Shown here piece by piece: positions 37,903 to 49,196 of a DNA stretch of 64,000 nt. Source of the DNA: Owenia fusiformis (taxonomy: Eukaryota; Annelida; Polychaeta; Sabellida; Oweniidae); NCBI GenBank assembly GCA_903813345.2, contig CAIIXF020000012.1, forward strand, positions 24,998,184 to 25,062,183, read 5' to 3'. Both the position numbers and the translations under genes were made by a program. The notes beneath the pieces were generated by a model, which was not told the origin of the DNA, did no database searches, and saw only the letters and a program-made list of their open reading frames with translations. Each line of letters starts with the position of its first letter. Positions within the stretch are counted from its first letter, which is position 1.

Positions 37903-38719
37903 CTGAAATGAAGACGTTCAGATTTGTACGCATGTCAATGATCATGGTAATTGATATAGAATCATTACACTCATTACACACGTCAAGCAATTTGTCAAAT
38001 TTAATTTTGTTTCAGTGAGAAAATCTATGAACGATATATCTCTCTGGCTCACTCTGGGTTTTCACCATCTTCGACTCCAAAGGTGTCATGACAAGTTGGA
38101 AGTTGAAGTAGTCCAACAACATTAGACCTAGCCTAGGCCTCGTTTCTTATCTGATATGTCAAGTCATGGCCAAGAAAATTCCTAATAGTAAAGAACGCCG
38201 TTATTGAGTTTAACGACGTTGAGCTAAAATTGAAGCAACTATACCTTGTGAATCAAGATGGGTTTTAAGGAGTTGAACATACTTAGGTATGAATCATATT
38301 TTTGTTGTTCAGTGTCAGATAATGAATTTGCCAAACCCCCAAAACATACGTAGGCTTGAACACGTGGTCCAAAAATGGCCTTTCAGGTGACATGCTGTTG
38401 TTTTTAATAAAAAGGGAACGGAAAATAATAGAATGGTAAAATGCAAGAAGTTTTAGTTGTGTCTTTGTTTCAATGTCAGGTTTCATCCAACTTTCTTTTT
38501 GAATCGTTCAAGTCACCACATCATGTATTACATAAATGATTACTTTATGTAATTAATGCGTCATTATCAACGAGGCAATATCCGAAAGAATTATGCACCA
38601 ATCCAAATATGTATATGCGGTGCATTCTTGTAACATTAAAAAACAATATTCATAAATTCATTGTTGTTGCTATGGGAGAAGTGACATCATAATTAAGGAA
38701 CAATAGGATTGTTAATTCA

Positions 38720-39093
38720 TAAAGGACTGGTACCGATATGGCGAACTGAATTGAGCACAATGTGTCTCTTATAACAAGTCATCAAAATATTCTAGAATTT
38801 CGTTTTAAATAACTATAATATGGTTAGGTCTAAGAAAATGTTGAATACACTATTTTGTTCCAACAATGTTCGGAAAGATATTTTATTTCATTCTTAAGAA
38901 TTGGTAGAAAGGAACAAAAAAACAATTGCACTAACAAAAACAGTTACATAAAATATATAAGTAATTTTCGCATTAAATTGTTGTCAGTCAGTGACCATTA
39001 GGACCGTGTTTTTTACAGACCGTTTCCAATAATTGGTTTAGAGAAAAACAATGTTGAATTCAATTCGCCATATCAATACAAATTCTTTAAAAT
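38720..39093. mobile_element. Short relative of the TTAA-flanked element
   Basis: The left end AAAGGACTGGTACCGATATG and the right end CATATCAATACAAATTCTTT are diverged versions of the termini at 27183-29130. The interior shares CAAGAATTGGTAGAAAGG in inverted orientation with 27380. An older, non-autonomous member of the family. Confidence 0.6.
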
Positions 39094-39127
39094 ACATCCC
39101 TGTGCATCAATGTGCTCTCGGTATGGT

Positions 39128-39410
39128 AAACACTGGCAGATCCAGAAGCTAACAGAGGGGGGGGGGATATTGAGTCAAGAAGATTTTTTCCTGGGGGCCG
39201 AAAACCAAATATTGGGCCCAAATTTTGAAACTGTAAACCCATTTTTTGATAATTTGGCCTAAAAAAGGCCTAAACGACCAAATTATGCCGTCAAAAGGCC
39301 CATTTTAAAGCAATACAAAATATTTGGGTCTAAAGCATTTCGTAGCCCTAAAAAAATTCTGGGCCCACAAAAAGAGGGGTGCCGGGCCCCATGGGATCCG
39401 ACTGTGGTAA
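39128..39410. mobile_element. hAT-like MITE, diverged
   Basis: CACTGGCAGATCCAGAAGC at the left and GGATCCGACTGTGG at the right form imperfect inverted termini. GGGCCCAAATTTTGAAA and AAAGGCCTAAACGACC in the interior recall the copy at 33410-33642. Confidence 0.45.
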
Positions 39411-39699
39411 GTGTCAATAGTGTGAACAAGGGAGTGATCATTTTGCTCACAAATGTGTGGGATGTTGTCAGTTGATGCGTCTCTTGATGCCTCTCTGTCC
39501 TATTAATTTTATAACTTTATCAGACCTACAAACCTTAATATTCGGAATAAACAAAAACGGTTTCTAAAAACATTCGTATTTTCCATATAGCATACTGCAT
39601 AATTGAACATACAAATCGTGCAATATTATAACTTGAGTGTAAATAGAATTATTCCATAATACTACTGTTTTCCCAGGGAAATATGAAGGAATAAAAATC

Positions 39700-39810
39700 G
39701 TATTGAATCGTATTACATGAAAAAATCGTATTGTCCCCGGGAAGAAAATCGTATTGGAGCGTATTACATGAAAAAATCGTATTGTCCCCGGGAAAAAAAT
39801 CGTATTGGAA
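39700..39810 (+). repeat. Short tandem repeat with CCCCGGG
   Basis: About three units of AATCGTATTGTCCCCGGGAA with ATTACATGAAAA spacers, of about 50 bp each. Confidence 0.7.
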
Positions 39811-39907
39811 AATATTAACCTATTTTTGGTTTTCCTGTTATTTTTAACCTTACCTAATTGATAAAAGCATTTTCAAAATGTGACATTTTAGAGGAATGTA
39901 TTATGGA

Positions 39908-40101
39908 ATAAATAGGTTATTTCTGGTCGGGATTGAATATGGGTTTCATTCCTCGGAAAATATGATATTGACCTTGGGAAATATGATATTGACACTCGGT
40001 CGCTGCGCTCCCTCGGTCAATATCATATCACCCTTCGGTCAATATCATATTGTCCCTCGGAATAAAATCCATATTCAATCCCTCCCAGTAAATAACCTAT
40101 A
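39908..40101. mobile_element. Foldback element with repeated inverted core
   Basis: AATAGGTTATTTCTGGTCGG at the left is mirrored by CCTCCCAGTAAATAACCTAT at the right. The core repeats GGTCAATATCATAT in inverse orientation around CGGTCGCTGCGCTCCCTCGG. Confidence 0.7.
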
Positions 40102-41568
40102 TTTATCTTCGACTGCTTACCTTTATTATCGGATTTAATTCAACTTCAAGTGAAGAAAGTGATCTATTTATAGTGTTGTTTGTGTGAATGGTCAGATGTT
40201 TTTTTGACTTTAGGAGTGACCAGTCACTTATATACGGCCATTCGATCAAATCTCAAAACTTCGTTTAACGACTTTAAAGTGGGTGGTGGGGGCGAATAAT
40301 CGAAATATATTAATATTGGATGGAGAGGGGGGGGGGTAACGTGTATATAAGAAATGATAAGACATGCTACTTGAATTTATTCTTATAACTCCAAATTTTC
40401 CCATTTTTTATTTTCCAGAGATATAATATCCAGTTTCTTACTGGGGTACTGAGTTTTGTTTTTTTCAAATACACTAGTGAATTTGTTCCATTGTAAAGAC
40501 ATATAACTCCCCCCTCCATCCAATATTAATTTATTTCGATTATTTTTTGTATAACGCATGGAAACTAACTTTAAAAAGTGAGCAATATCATCAGTGTTAT
40601 GATAATGACGTCCCTTATACCTACCCGACCATTATTGCCTGATTTATAGCAAAAACATATTGACTTTTGCACGTTGGTGATGATGCGCCTTTGTTTAATA
40701 GATCTCATATCTCAGAAGAGTATCAGTTCAAAAAAACACTAGAAGACCTAACATATTTTGCCATGCACTGCGCCTATTCATTTGGCAATTCAGTCGTAAA
40801 TTTTCTCTTGAAAAATAAATCTTCCTATTTGTTGAGTTTTCTTGCAGAAATCGCCTACTCCCCCCTTTTTTCTAAATAGGAACCTATTTAGAATTCTACA
40901 CTTCCAATCAATGCTTCTATACACACGTTGTCCTGTTCCACCCCATGCAGACAGATCGCCAAAAATTACATTCGCATGATGCGAGACTCGACATTCACCA
41001 GGAAAGTAGAAAGTAGAAACATTTTGTCACCCATGAAGCAAATTGATTTTACATTATCATGTGATTAATGCATCTTGTAATTTGTGGCATTTAGTTTTTA
41101 ATTGATGCAGTTTTTAAGATAACTGAAATAAAATAAGATTTTTGAATAATGAATATATATTTTTATAGGAACAATTTCAAATATTAGAAGTATTATTAAA
41201 AAGTTTAAAAAATGGTTGTGGTGAACTTTAGTTCCCCTAATCATTGATTTGTAATTTGCTTAGATCACGCCATGCACATGAGTGAACTTATTGAAGGCCA
41301 TGCGATTTAGGCTATCGCCGCATGTGCCTGCCAGATCATTGCTTCTCACGAGCTGAATATATATAACAGGGGGAATACCCCAGAATTCATAGAGGAACTT
41401 ATTTAGAGATTCACGCTAAAGGGAACATGGGGCAAAACGGCCCTAAAAATTTAATTTTAAGTTGTTCTGTACGGGGTATTTTCTTATCTGTCAATCATCG
41501 CGCACTTTGATGTTCCACTTTATTAATGGGTTGTGGTTTACATTTTTCGAGTGTTTTATACTTGTCTA

Positions 41569-42057
41569 ACACCCCAGTCACATTTGTCGTACGGAGGCCG
41601 TGCGTCGACCGCAGATCGATTAAATCGGTGAATTTCTGCGGCGAGCGTAGGAAAACTACGCCTTGCGGCCTTCGTACGGCGTATCCAGTTTTTTTACAGG
41701 CCGCAGGGTCGCCGTAGAAATTATAACTCGGAGTTATAATATTTGTTCATTTCTGAGGTCCCCGTAGAAATCAACTGGCTCAACAAGATTGAATCATTAT
41801 TTGTCAATGTTTCACGATCACTTTTCATTTGATATTACATCCTAGCACTATGAATAACATTTATAAATTGTCCCGATGTAAATAAAATGAAAAAAGTATT
41901 ATTTATCAACAGAAATTTAAAATTCACCGTGCGGCTGCCGTGGGAAATGTGACTGCAAAAGTATGAGAGCGCAGAAATTCCACGGCGAGCGTAGAAATGT
42001 TACTGGCCGCAGAAATGATAGACCGCAAGGTCGCCGTAGGAAATGTGACTGGGGTGT
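41569..42057. mobile_element. MITE with 17-bp perfect terminal inverted repeats
   Basis: ACACCCCAGTCACATTT at the left and AAATGTGACTGGGGTGT at the right are perfect inverted copies. The interior is rich in GCCGTAGAAA, GTCGCCGTAGG and related motifs in both orientations. About 489 bp, non-coding. A relative starts at 63733. Confidence 0.82.
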
Positions 42058-44170
42058 AAAGACTATCTTCTGTGATTTTTCAATGGTCAAAAATATTGTC
42101 GAGAGTGGGGCGAAACGGCCCATGGATGGGGAAAAACTGCCCACACTCTGTTACATGGGTTTTAAAACCAAAATTAATCAATTACAAGACTCGTCCACAC
42201 ACATCTCAGACGTTCAAACCTTTGACAGATAAAGTATTCTTAACCCTACCATAATTCTATCTAGTCATTCGATCTGTGTCGGAAGGAAATAAGGTACACG
42301 CCAAATGTTAAAATCGTTATATTTGAAAACCAATTGTTCTTGCACAATTAGATTTTTGTATGTTATAACCTTTGTGGGCCGTTTTTAATTTGCCTAATAT
42401 TTGAAGCTCGAAATTTTTACAAATAAAAAATAAATATGCATACTCTATGTAAAATGTTAAATCAAAACCATATTCTATTGTTGCAAGATTTTTTAGAGAT
42501 GCTCGTGACCGGGAGGGGTAATTTACAAAAAGAGGGTGAAAAGTAGAATTGCCTCTTACGCAAAGCGAGACGCTGCTTGGTTAAAAATGGGCGGTCGAGA
42601 AGGTGGCAGAAATTTCAAAATTCGACGATGTGACTTTTGAAGAACCATCTTTTATAGTTCAAAAGATATTTCGATGGGCCTTTTGCCCCCAGAGGGCCGT
42701 TTTGCCCCATGTTCCCTTATATAGAACTATAAGTTTATTTATGAATTCTGGGACATTTCACCCTCTTAATAGTTATCCAGTGTAGGCAATATCTGGTTCA
42801 ATGGCCATCTTCCATCAAGTGACAGTAACCGACAGACTCTAGGGGATCCAAAATGGGATAATTGGGTCTCTTTTGTTTTGAAAGGGGTACACCCCAGTTG
42901 TCCGAAACCCAGTTGTCCGAAACCCATAAGTCCGAAATCCAGTTGTCCGAAACCCAATTCTCCGAAACCCAGTTGTCCGAAACCCATTACTCCGAAAAAT
43001 ATAGTCATACTTTACCAGATCTAGAGAAAGGGGGGGACGTACTTAAGCTTAGGCCAGTTTCATGCCATGTATTTGGCCAAATTAATGGGATGGACGCATC
43101 TTGATGTTCATGGATCTCTCCCCGCCTCACTTTGAATAGCATCCATTACGGCGTTACTAGAATGGCAGGAACGGGGGATTCATTTTACATTGTGATTCTA
43201 AAAAAGGTTATTAAAACACAATATATATTACGGAACAGTTTATCTTATCTTCTCAAATCTCTTTTATATAGGCAAAATAAAATGAAACATTTTGAAACAG
43301 ATAAAATAAATTAACGCATAGAACTTTACATACATGTATTACGTTGTCAAAATATGTCGTCGCATTTAATTTCTTAGTCTCTGTCTCTTATCAAATCGTA
43401 AAAGAACAAAACATTCACACTAGTCATTCAAGCACTAGTCTGAGTACATTTAGAAATCTAGCACTTAACAAAAATTTCAAAAAGGCTAAGCTTTATGTCC
43501 TGTTTGAGAACCACTAATCTATATTCTATATGGATGCACATTGTACTGAAAGGCGTACATACTGGATTCCAAAATGCCGACGCACATTCAGTTTTCCTGC
43601 CCAAATCAAACTGCATACTAATTTTGGGCCAAACTTCGTGTTGAAAATTTGAGTCCATCCAAAAAAAATAATATGGAATGTTTTCTGCTTTATTCGTATT
43701 TTACTATATGTATTCGTAAACTGAACTTCTGTACTTGTTAAATGCAAATTTATGTTCGTAACTTGAGTATTTTCATTCAGTCATTGTTTGCCTTTTCTGT
43801 TCGTTAATCTATTTTGTTTCGTTAAAACGTATATATACGTATGTATGTGTTTTATACTGAATGTCGAATTTATCAATGAATAAGTACTAGCCTTGGCACT
43901 TTATAATATTAATGTAACATTTACAAATAAAATTCCCAAATTACAAATACAAATATGATGTATCAAATAAACAAACAGATACTAAAGTCGGGTGCATTTT
44001 ATGTTTGTAAGGACTAGAAATATTTGTAACTAACAATTTATTATTCGCCAAAATTATTTGTCCGCCACTGACTTCTCAGTTATAATGAATCATCCTTATT
44101 CCCCGGGGAATTATATGCAGGGAAGTACTATTTGCAATAAACGAAAAAATCAGATACGCTGAGTGCCATC
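42058..44170. other. Non-coding interval left of the large mobile element
   Basis: Apart from the short tandem array at 42892-42996, I see no exon, RNA gene or transposon terminus with support. Open frames here are short and lack motifs. Confidence 0.45.
42892..42996 (+). repeat. 12-bp tandem repeat CAGTTGTCCGAAACC
   Basis: Seven or so units of (CAG/CAA/CAT)..TCCGAAACC follow one another, with 12-16 bp period. One frame reads a QLSETQLSE-type repeat, but there is no gene context. Confidence 0.8.
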
Positions 44171-44828
44171 TGGTAGGACTCCACCATTGATTTGCTGATT
44201 TACTATCTGCAACACTGGACCGAATGACTGTGTATCATCCTAGACCCGTTTTCCACCAAACTTTGCAAAACCATCACCTTATAGATAAGCTTCAAAAATC
44301 AAGTTGTCTTGGCTACCGCGATCTCATGGTAACCATAGCAACCATGCAAATTCCTTAAAAAATTGGGGTAAAAAAAGCACCAAACCTACCAAAAAAGCAC
44401 TTATTTTTCAAATATTTCCTGACATAGAATTTTTTTTAAACTTAAATATCATCTAGAGCCATCCAAGACAACAAACATATCAAAAATTGAGGGTAGGTTT
44501 ATCACTTCAATTTTTTGCTAGGGATGGGGAAAGGAAATCTACAAAAAATGACCCATTTTCGCTTTCAATTCACCAATTATCGCCCAAATTCACATGTTTT
44601 TCTAAGGTCAAGGTCACGATACTAAACTTAGAATAACTACAGTGTACGTACCTTTCTGACATTCTCTGATAGCTCTGCTTCACCATGAAACAAACACAAT
44701 TGGTCTGGATCAGCCATTTCCATCATGTAATAGATGTGAAACCTGAACTATGTCTTAAATGGATGAGAAACTTTATGCCAAGCAGTAAAAATGCCATTTT
44801 CGCACTACTTTTGGCGTAATAATACCAT
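44171..44828 (+). repeat. Left terminal direct repeat
   Basis: Starts TGGTAGGACTCCACCATTGA, ends GGCGTAATAATACCAT. It contains no open frame of note. It lies 549 bp upstream of the transposase ATG and could hold its promoter. Confidence 0.88.
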
Positions 44829-45377
44829 AATGAGCGCATATTTTCGTATGCAACACGATCCAATATGTTTATAGCAATTTTTGACAATTCCGATCAATAC
44901 GATATGCAGAAATATGGTATTATGAATAAAAATGGATATAAAATGCCCCCTGAAAATGCCTACATAAATTGGATTTTGATAATTTTGGGGACTTGAGAAA
45001 ACATGGGGTAGGGGAGTGGAAGGAGCATTGTACTGATAGCTGTTTTCAATTGGTTTAAGAAAATATATACATATTTGGTACCATTTTAAAGCTTATATAT
45101 ATTCCTTTAATTTGGTACTGATATTATGACATCATATGACACAGTGTGACGTCATAATGGTACCAAATGATGATTATGTCTATTTTCTAGCATTTTTAGG
45201 CATTATTTGAATGTTTCCAATCATGGCAACTTGGTATCCATGAGACTAATTTTACCAGCCAGATTCTCTGTATGACATCACATAATATTTCATATTTGAT
45301 ATGTGTGACATCATATTAATACACATATGTCATCTTCTTGACAACAGCTACTCTCAAAACATCCAAATATCAACAAA

Positions 45378-47384
45378 ATGCCTTTTGAAAAACAGAGAAA
45401 AAAGTCAGCATTTTCCAAGGGACATGCATACATACCTGGTAGGAGATATGGAGATCTCAAAGAAAAACACACTCTTCCATGGAAAAGGCTCACATATGAG
45501 GACCAGGACTGCATTGTTCAGCAGGATAAAGATGTACTGAGGACCCCATTACTGGATGGCACGGATGGCCTAAAACTACTGAGGCCAAAGCCAAAATCAC
45601 CAGACCATGAAAATACTGACAATGATATTTGCCATGTTATGAGTGTTAAAAAAGTTGAAGACCTGTTGTCTCATGTAGTAAGGCATACTAATGAAAGCCC
45701 AAAATGTCACAATCCAGCCATAAGAATATACACGCAAAAATGGGGAGTTACGTGTACATTAACGTATGAGTGTACTCGCTGCGGTTTTCAATCACAAAAC
45801 TTCAAAATGTATAACATCGTAAAGACTCAGAAAAGAGGACGAAAAGCAGCCGTGAATAACATTGGACTTCATGCTGGCATTAATGAATCAACAATTGGCG
45901 TAAAAAAGGTACAGATAGCATTTGCGGCCTGTGGAATTGAGCCTCCAAACACAAGTAGCATGTACAAGACCTCAAACCAAGTAGGATCAGCTATTCTTAC
46001 CGAGGCAAGGAGGGACATATTTGAGAAAATAGAATATGTCAAAAAGTTGAATAACCTTAAAGGCGAAAGCGATACTAATGCAGTAGATATTTCTATTGAT
46101 GCAATGTATAATTCAAATCAAATCGCATCAAGAAATAAATACGGCCAGAGTGCTACACAAGCATACACAACAGTTCGAGAGCACAACACGAAGAGAAACT
46201 TTATAATTGGTGCCCATGTAGCAAACAAATTATGCTGGGTGGGAGCGTATTTACGCGGAAAAGGGTATGAAAATGTCAAATGTCCTGGTCATTCTGGTTG
46301 TACGGCAAATTATGATAGAGCAACACCACTTTCGGAACGTCACCTGGCTTATATGATTGGAAGAAATTTATCGCACGAAGGCTTGAACCCTAATTTGGTT
46401 ATCAGTGATGGGGACTCTCAATCCATAAATGGTCTCAATGACGCGATTCCTGAGAATAAAATGATTGCACAAAAAGACCCTATTCATTCAGCCCAGTGCC
46501 AATTTCGCGCAGTTCAGCGAGCAGAATTTTCTAACGACATGTTTGGTTTGAACACGCCAAATATATCGGTAGGTGAAATCAAGAAGGTACTAGGCTCCGA
46601 TATCAAAATGCGGTGTAATGGGGCCATCACAATGATACGAAAACAATTCGACCAAAATTTAACATTCGATGAGAATATCAATTTAATAAGTGGAAAAATA
46701 GCATCATCCGCTAGCGCTATCGTGAAATGCTACACAGGCGATTGTTCCAGTTGCGGACAGCAGGGTGTATACAGCCAATGCGACGGAGGGAAAAATACAT
46801 GGTGGAATAAATCTTACCATTTCAAAAATGTAAACCCACCGATCATAAAGGGCAGTTTCAGACCCGATAAAATAGACATTGAAATTCTTAGAGACATTAT
46901 TGATATTCTAATGTCGCGAGCTTCTTTCGAATTGATGAAATCTGGGAAATCAACAAATTCCAACGAAGCAGCAAATAGGGCTATCACCGCCAGGGTCCCA
47001 AAAAATGTAAGATGGTCACGAAATGGTACCAGCCGTGTTTTTGGGACAATTCACACTTTGAACAATGGGCCGGGAGTTTCGATGTGCAAAAAATTGAATG
47101 CAATCAATATTCCTATAGCAGGAAGGATATCGAATTTTTTCAAACGGATACAGAAAAAAGCCCTATACAAAAGTTCCTGGCAAAAAAGAGACTCTGTCAA
47201 AGCCCAACGGGTAAAACGCAGAAAATCGCAAATGTCAGATTTTTATAATGGACGGGGAAAACGGCAACGGTCAGACTATAAAAAATACAATGTACCTACA
47301 TTAAAAAGGAACAATGATCATACATATCAACAAGTAGAAATAAAGCAAAAAAGGGCTAGGCTTAATAGGCAAAAACATCAGTAG
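45378..47384 (+). CDS. Mutator-like DDE transposase, intact
   Basis: A continuous 668-residue frame with A at -3 of the ATG. Family clues: an N-terminal basic segment, a zinc-like region CHNPAI...CTLTYECTRCG (about 110-137), then GLHAGINESTIGVKKVQIAFAACGI-type sequence preceding SSMYKTSNQV. Candidate DDE residues are D241 in DISIDAMYNS (or D237), D344/D346 in VISDGDSQS and E530 in NSNEAANRA. Between the second and third acidic residues come CxxC-type pairs (CYTGDCSSCG). The C-terminal 90 residues are very Lys/Arg-rich and suit DNA binding or nuclear import. The layout fits the Mutator-like transposases of invertebrate genomes; the family call rests on motifs remembered, not on a search. No stop or frameshift interrupts it, so it may be active. 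Confidence 0.75.
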   Translation: MPFEKQRKKSAFSKGHAYIPGRRYGDLKEKHTLPWKRLTYEDQDCIVQQDKDVLRTPLLDGTDGLKLLRPKPKSPDHENTDNDICHVMSVKKVEDLLSHVVRHTNESPKCHNPAIRIYTQKWGVTCTLTYECTRCGFQSQNFKMYNIVKTQKRGRKAAVNNIGLHAGINESTIGVKKVQIAFAACGIEPPNTSSMYKTSNQVGSAILTEARRDIFEKIEYVKKLNNLKGESDTNAVDISIDAMYNSNQIASRNKYGQSATQAYTTVREHNTKRNFIIGAHVANKLCWVGAYLRGKGYENVKCPGHSGCTANYDRATPLSERHLAYMIGRNLSHEGLNPNLVISDGDSQSINGLNDAIPENKMIAQKDPIHSAQCQFRAVQRAEFSNDMFGLNTPNISVGEIKKVLGSDIKMRCNGAITMIRKQFDQNLTFDENINLISGKIASSASAIVKCYTGDCSSCGQQGVYSQCDGGKNTWWNKSYHFKNVNPPIIKGSFRPDKIDIEILRDIIDILMSRASFELMKSGKSTNSNEAANRAITARVPKNVRWSRNGTSRVFGTIHTLNNGPGVSMCKKLNAINIPIAGRISNFFKRIQKKALYKSSWQKRDSVKAQRVKRRKSQMSDFYNGRGKRQRSDYKKYNVPTLKRNNDHTYQQVEIKQKRARLNRQKHQ

Positions 47385-47396
47385 AGGGGGTCTTAC

Positions 47397-47461
47397 GGTA
47401 AGTGAATCTAAGGGCAGGTAGGGGTGGGGCTTACCCCATACCTGCCCTTAGACTCACTTAC
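47397..47461 (+). terminator. Strong hairpin after the transposase stop
   Basis: GTAAGTGAATCTAAGGGCAG is followed by its inverted copy CTGCCCTTAGACTCACTTAC with a short G/C-rich loop. It begins 13 bp after the transposase stop. In an animal transcript it would be a 3' UTR stem-loop; a bacterial-type terminator is not implied. Confidence 0.6.
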
Positions 47462-47610
47462 AGATTACACTAAGGGAACCTAAGGAAAGAAGGAGGGGCT
47501 ACTGTAAGGGGATCTAAAGGGAGGGAAGGGGGAGGGGTGTATTGTGTATGACTGCATATTTCAATAAGGCTTTTATATGGAAAAATGTATTTTTGTACCT
47601 GTATACACAT

Positions 47611-47616
47611 AATAAA
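47611..47616 (+). promoter_or_regulatory. Candidate polyadenylation signal of the transposase gene
   Basis: AATAAATAAATA lies 227 bp after the stop and inside the element. Confidence 0.45.
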
Positions 47617-47717
47617 TAAATAGATAGCAAAATGTCTATTTTAAAATGCAAAATGGTTCGTCATGATTTTTGCTGCATCGCCTGGGCATTAAAAGTTTAC
47701 AGCTAGGGCTGCCTGGC

Positions 47718-48032
47718 CTAAGTTGTTGAATGGGACTCTAAAACTAAATGTGTTGGATTCACACAATGCTTAACATGGCACAAATGTGAGCATTCCTTTG
47801 AATCATCACTTACCTCAAACAAAAAATCAAATCTTTTTAACTTAAAAATTACTGAAACTTGATGGGCATATAACGTCTTCTTTGGAATATTGGAACTCAA
47901 AGGAAATGAAATGGAAACCCTACCATACCCCCCGTGTAGTGGGCCCTGCCAAACCCAGCAACCATTACTGTCTTCAATTGATCCTGCTTGCAATATTTTT
48001 TGGAGATTTTTAAACCATGCTGGTTCAGCCAT
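47718..48032 (-). pseudogene. His-Cys box (I-PpoI-like) endonuclease, frame-broken
   Basis: From the ATG at 48032 the frame gives 104 residues; an in-frame extension to 48302 also exists. The start (AWFKNL...GS) and GCWVWQG, GYGRV, then CSHLCHVKHCVNPTHL match the zinc-binding core of His-Me finger homing endonucleases such as I-PpoI. Predicted first zinc site: C25, C85, C90, H95; catalytic His: H83. The frame stops at LESHSTT, just where the family has its metal-binding Asn. The expected second zinc-site signature (C...C..NHD..P.C) is present a few codons downstream but in another frame, at about 47650-47705. The copy therefore looks inactivated by one or two small indels, unless an intron removes them. 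It is antisense to the transposase and ends about 330 bp beyond its stop. Confidence 0.7.
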
Positions 48033-48316
48033 CTTGCAAAATTCAAATTTCCCAGAAAAAAACTTTAATCTCAAAACCGGAAGTGAATTTTTTGGAGCAA
48101 AAAAATATTTTTTGCTTGTTTGGGGTAGGGGTTGGTACTGCCATATCATATTGGCTGCAATTATGTCTATTTTTAGAGAAAAATGTTTTGATTTGGTATA
48201 CTGGATAGCATACAGAGCAAACTTCATTTTGAATTTCATTCTATGGAAATTTGATGTTCTCTGTGATGTCACAGAGTGCTTACCTTGCAAGAATGGGTCC
48301 AAAACAGCTAAAATAA

Positions 48317-48967
48317 TGGTAGGACTCCACCATTGATTTGCTGATTTACTATCTGCAACACTGGACCGAATGACTGTGTATCATCCTAGACCCGTTTTCC
48401 ACCAAACTTTGCAAAACCATCACCTTATAGATAAGCTTCAAAAATCAAGTTGTCTTGGCTACCGCGATCTCATGGTAACCATAGCAACCATGCAAATTCC
48501 TTAAAAAATTGGGGTAAAAAAAGCACCAAACCTACCAAAAAAGCACTTATTTTTCAAATATTTCCTGACATAGAATTTTTTTTAAACTTAAATATCATCT
48601 AGAGCCATCCAAGACAACAAACATATCAAAAATTGAGGGTAGGTTTATCACTTCAATTTTTTGCTAGGGATGGGGAAAGGAAATCTACAAAAAATGACCC
48701 ATTTTCGCTTTCAATTCACCAATTATCGCCCAAATTCACATGTTTTTCTAAGGTCAAGGTCACGATACTAAACTTAGAATAACTACAGTGTACGTACCTT
48801 TCTGACATTCTCTGATAGCTCTGCTTCACCATGAAACAAACACAATTGGTCTGGATCAGCCATTTCCATCATGTAATAGATGTGAAACCTGAACTATGTC
48901 TTAAATGGATGAGAAACTTTGTAGTAAAAATGCCATTTTCGCACTACTTTTGGCGTAATAATACCAT
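48317..48967 (+). repeat. Right terminal direct repeat
   Basis: Second copy of 44171-44828. On the minus strand it lies directly upstream of the endonuclease frame. On the plus strand it ends 230 bp before the CHEK2 start codon. Confidence 0.88.
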
Positions 48968-48968
48968 C

Positions 48969-48976
48969 TATAAAAG
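48969..48976 (+). promoter_or_regulatory. TATA-like box upstream of the CHEK2 orthologue
   Basis: TATAAAAG lies 221 bp before the ATG and starts two bases after the end of the right repeat. Whether it is used is unknown; no initiator was identified. Confidence 0.3.
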
Positions 48977-49196
48977 TGCTCAAAGACCCCTTGATTACAA
49001 GTGCGGTATTGTCAAATAGATTAGACACGTCACAGGTTGTCTAGGGTTGTCATTCTATATGACTCAAAAAGAAGACTAGAGCACGAAATTCCGATAGTCT
49101 CCAATTTTAAGTTTATTTGCATAACCTTTCAAAACCTTCCAAAAGGGTATCTGAAAATAACTTATATTATACTAAGGGGTCTCCAGGTAAACAAAC

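Larger units (their letters stand above)
37903..41568. other. 5' flank of lectin B and non-coding interval
   Basis: No exon is recognised. The interval holds the MITEs and foldbacks listed separately and a solo arm of foldback family 1 at 40941-41060. A pair of short inverted segments around 40290-40340 and 40500-40545 (CCATCCAATATTAAT/ATTAATATTGGATGG) suggests one more foldback. Confidence 0.5.
44171..48967. mobile_element. Large mobile element with about 650-bp terminal direct repeats
   Basis: A unit of 658 bp (44171-44828) is repeated in the same orientation at 48317-48967 (651 bp). The only clear difference I see is a 7-bp indel near 44775. Between them lie an intact Mutator-like transposase gene and an opposite-strand endonuclease gene. 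Each repeat begins TGGTA and ends TACCA, as an LTR might, but no reverse transcriptase, gag or primer-binding site is present. CCATCT occurs at both outer borders (44168-44173 and 48964-48969) and could be a target duplication. True termini are not settled; the near identity of the repeats indicates a young structure. Confidence 0.7.

Noticed and set aside
42862-43104. Protein with QLSET repeats
   Set aside because: The frame is produced by a simple 12-bp tandem repeat in both orientations, without splice, promoter or flanking coding signals.
47890-48336. 148-codon plus-strand frame across the endonuclease region
   Set aside because: It is the antisense shadow of the His-Cys-box reading frame and has no motif of its own.
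44171-48967. LTR retrotransposon reading of the direct repeats
   Set aside because: Although the repeats begin TG and end CA, there is no reverse transcriptase, integrase of retroviral type, gag, primer-binding site or polypurine tract between them; the gene present is a Mutator-like transposase.
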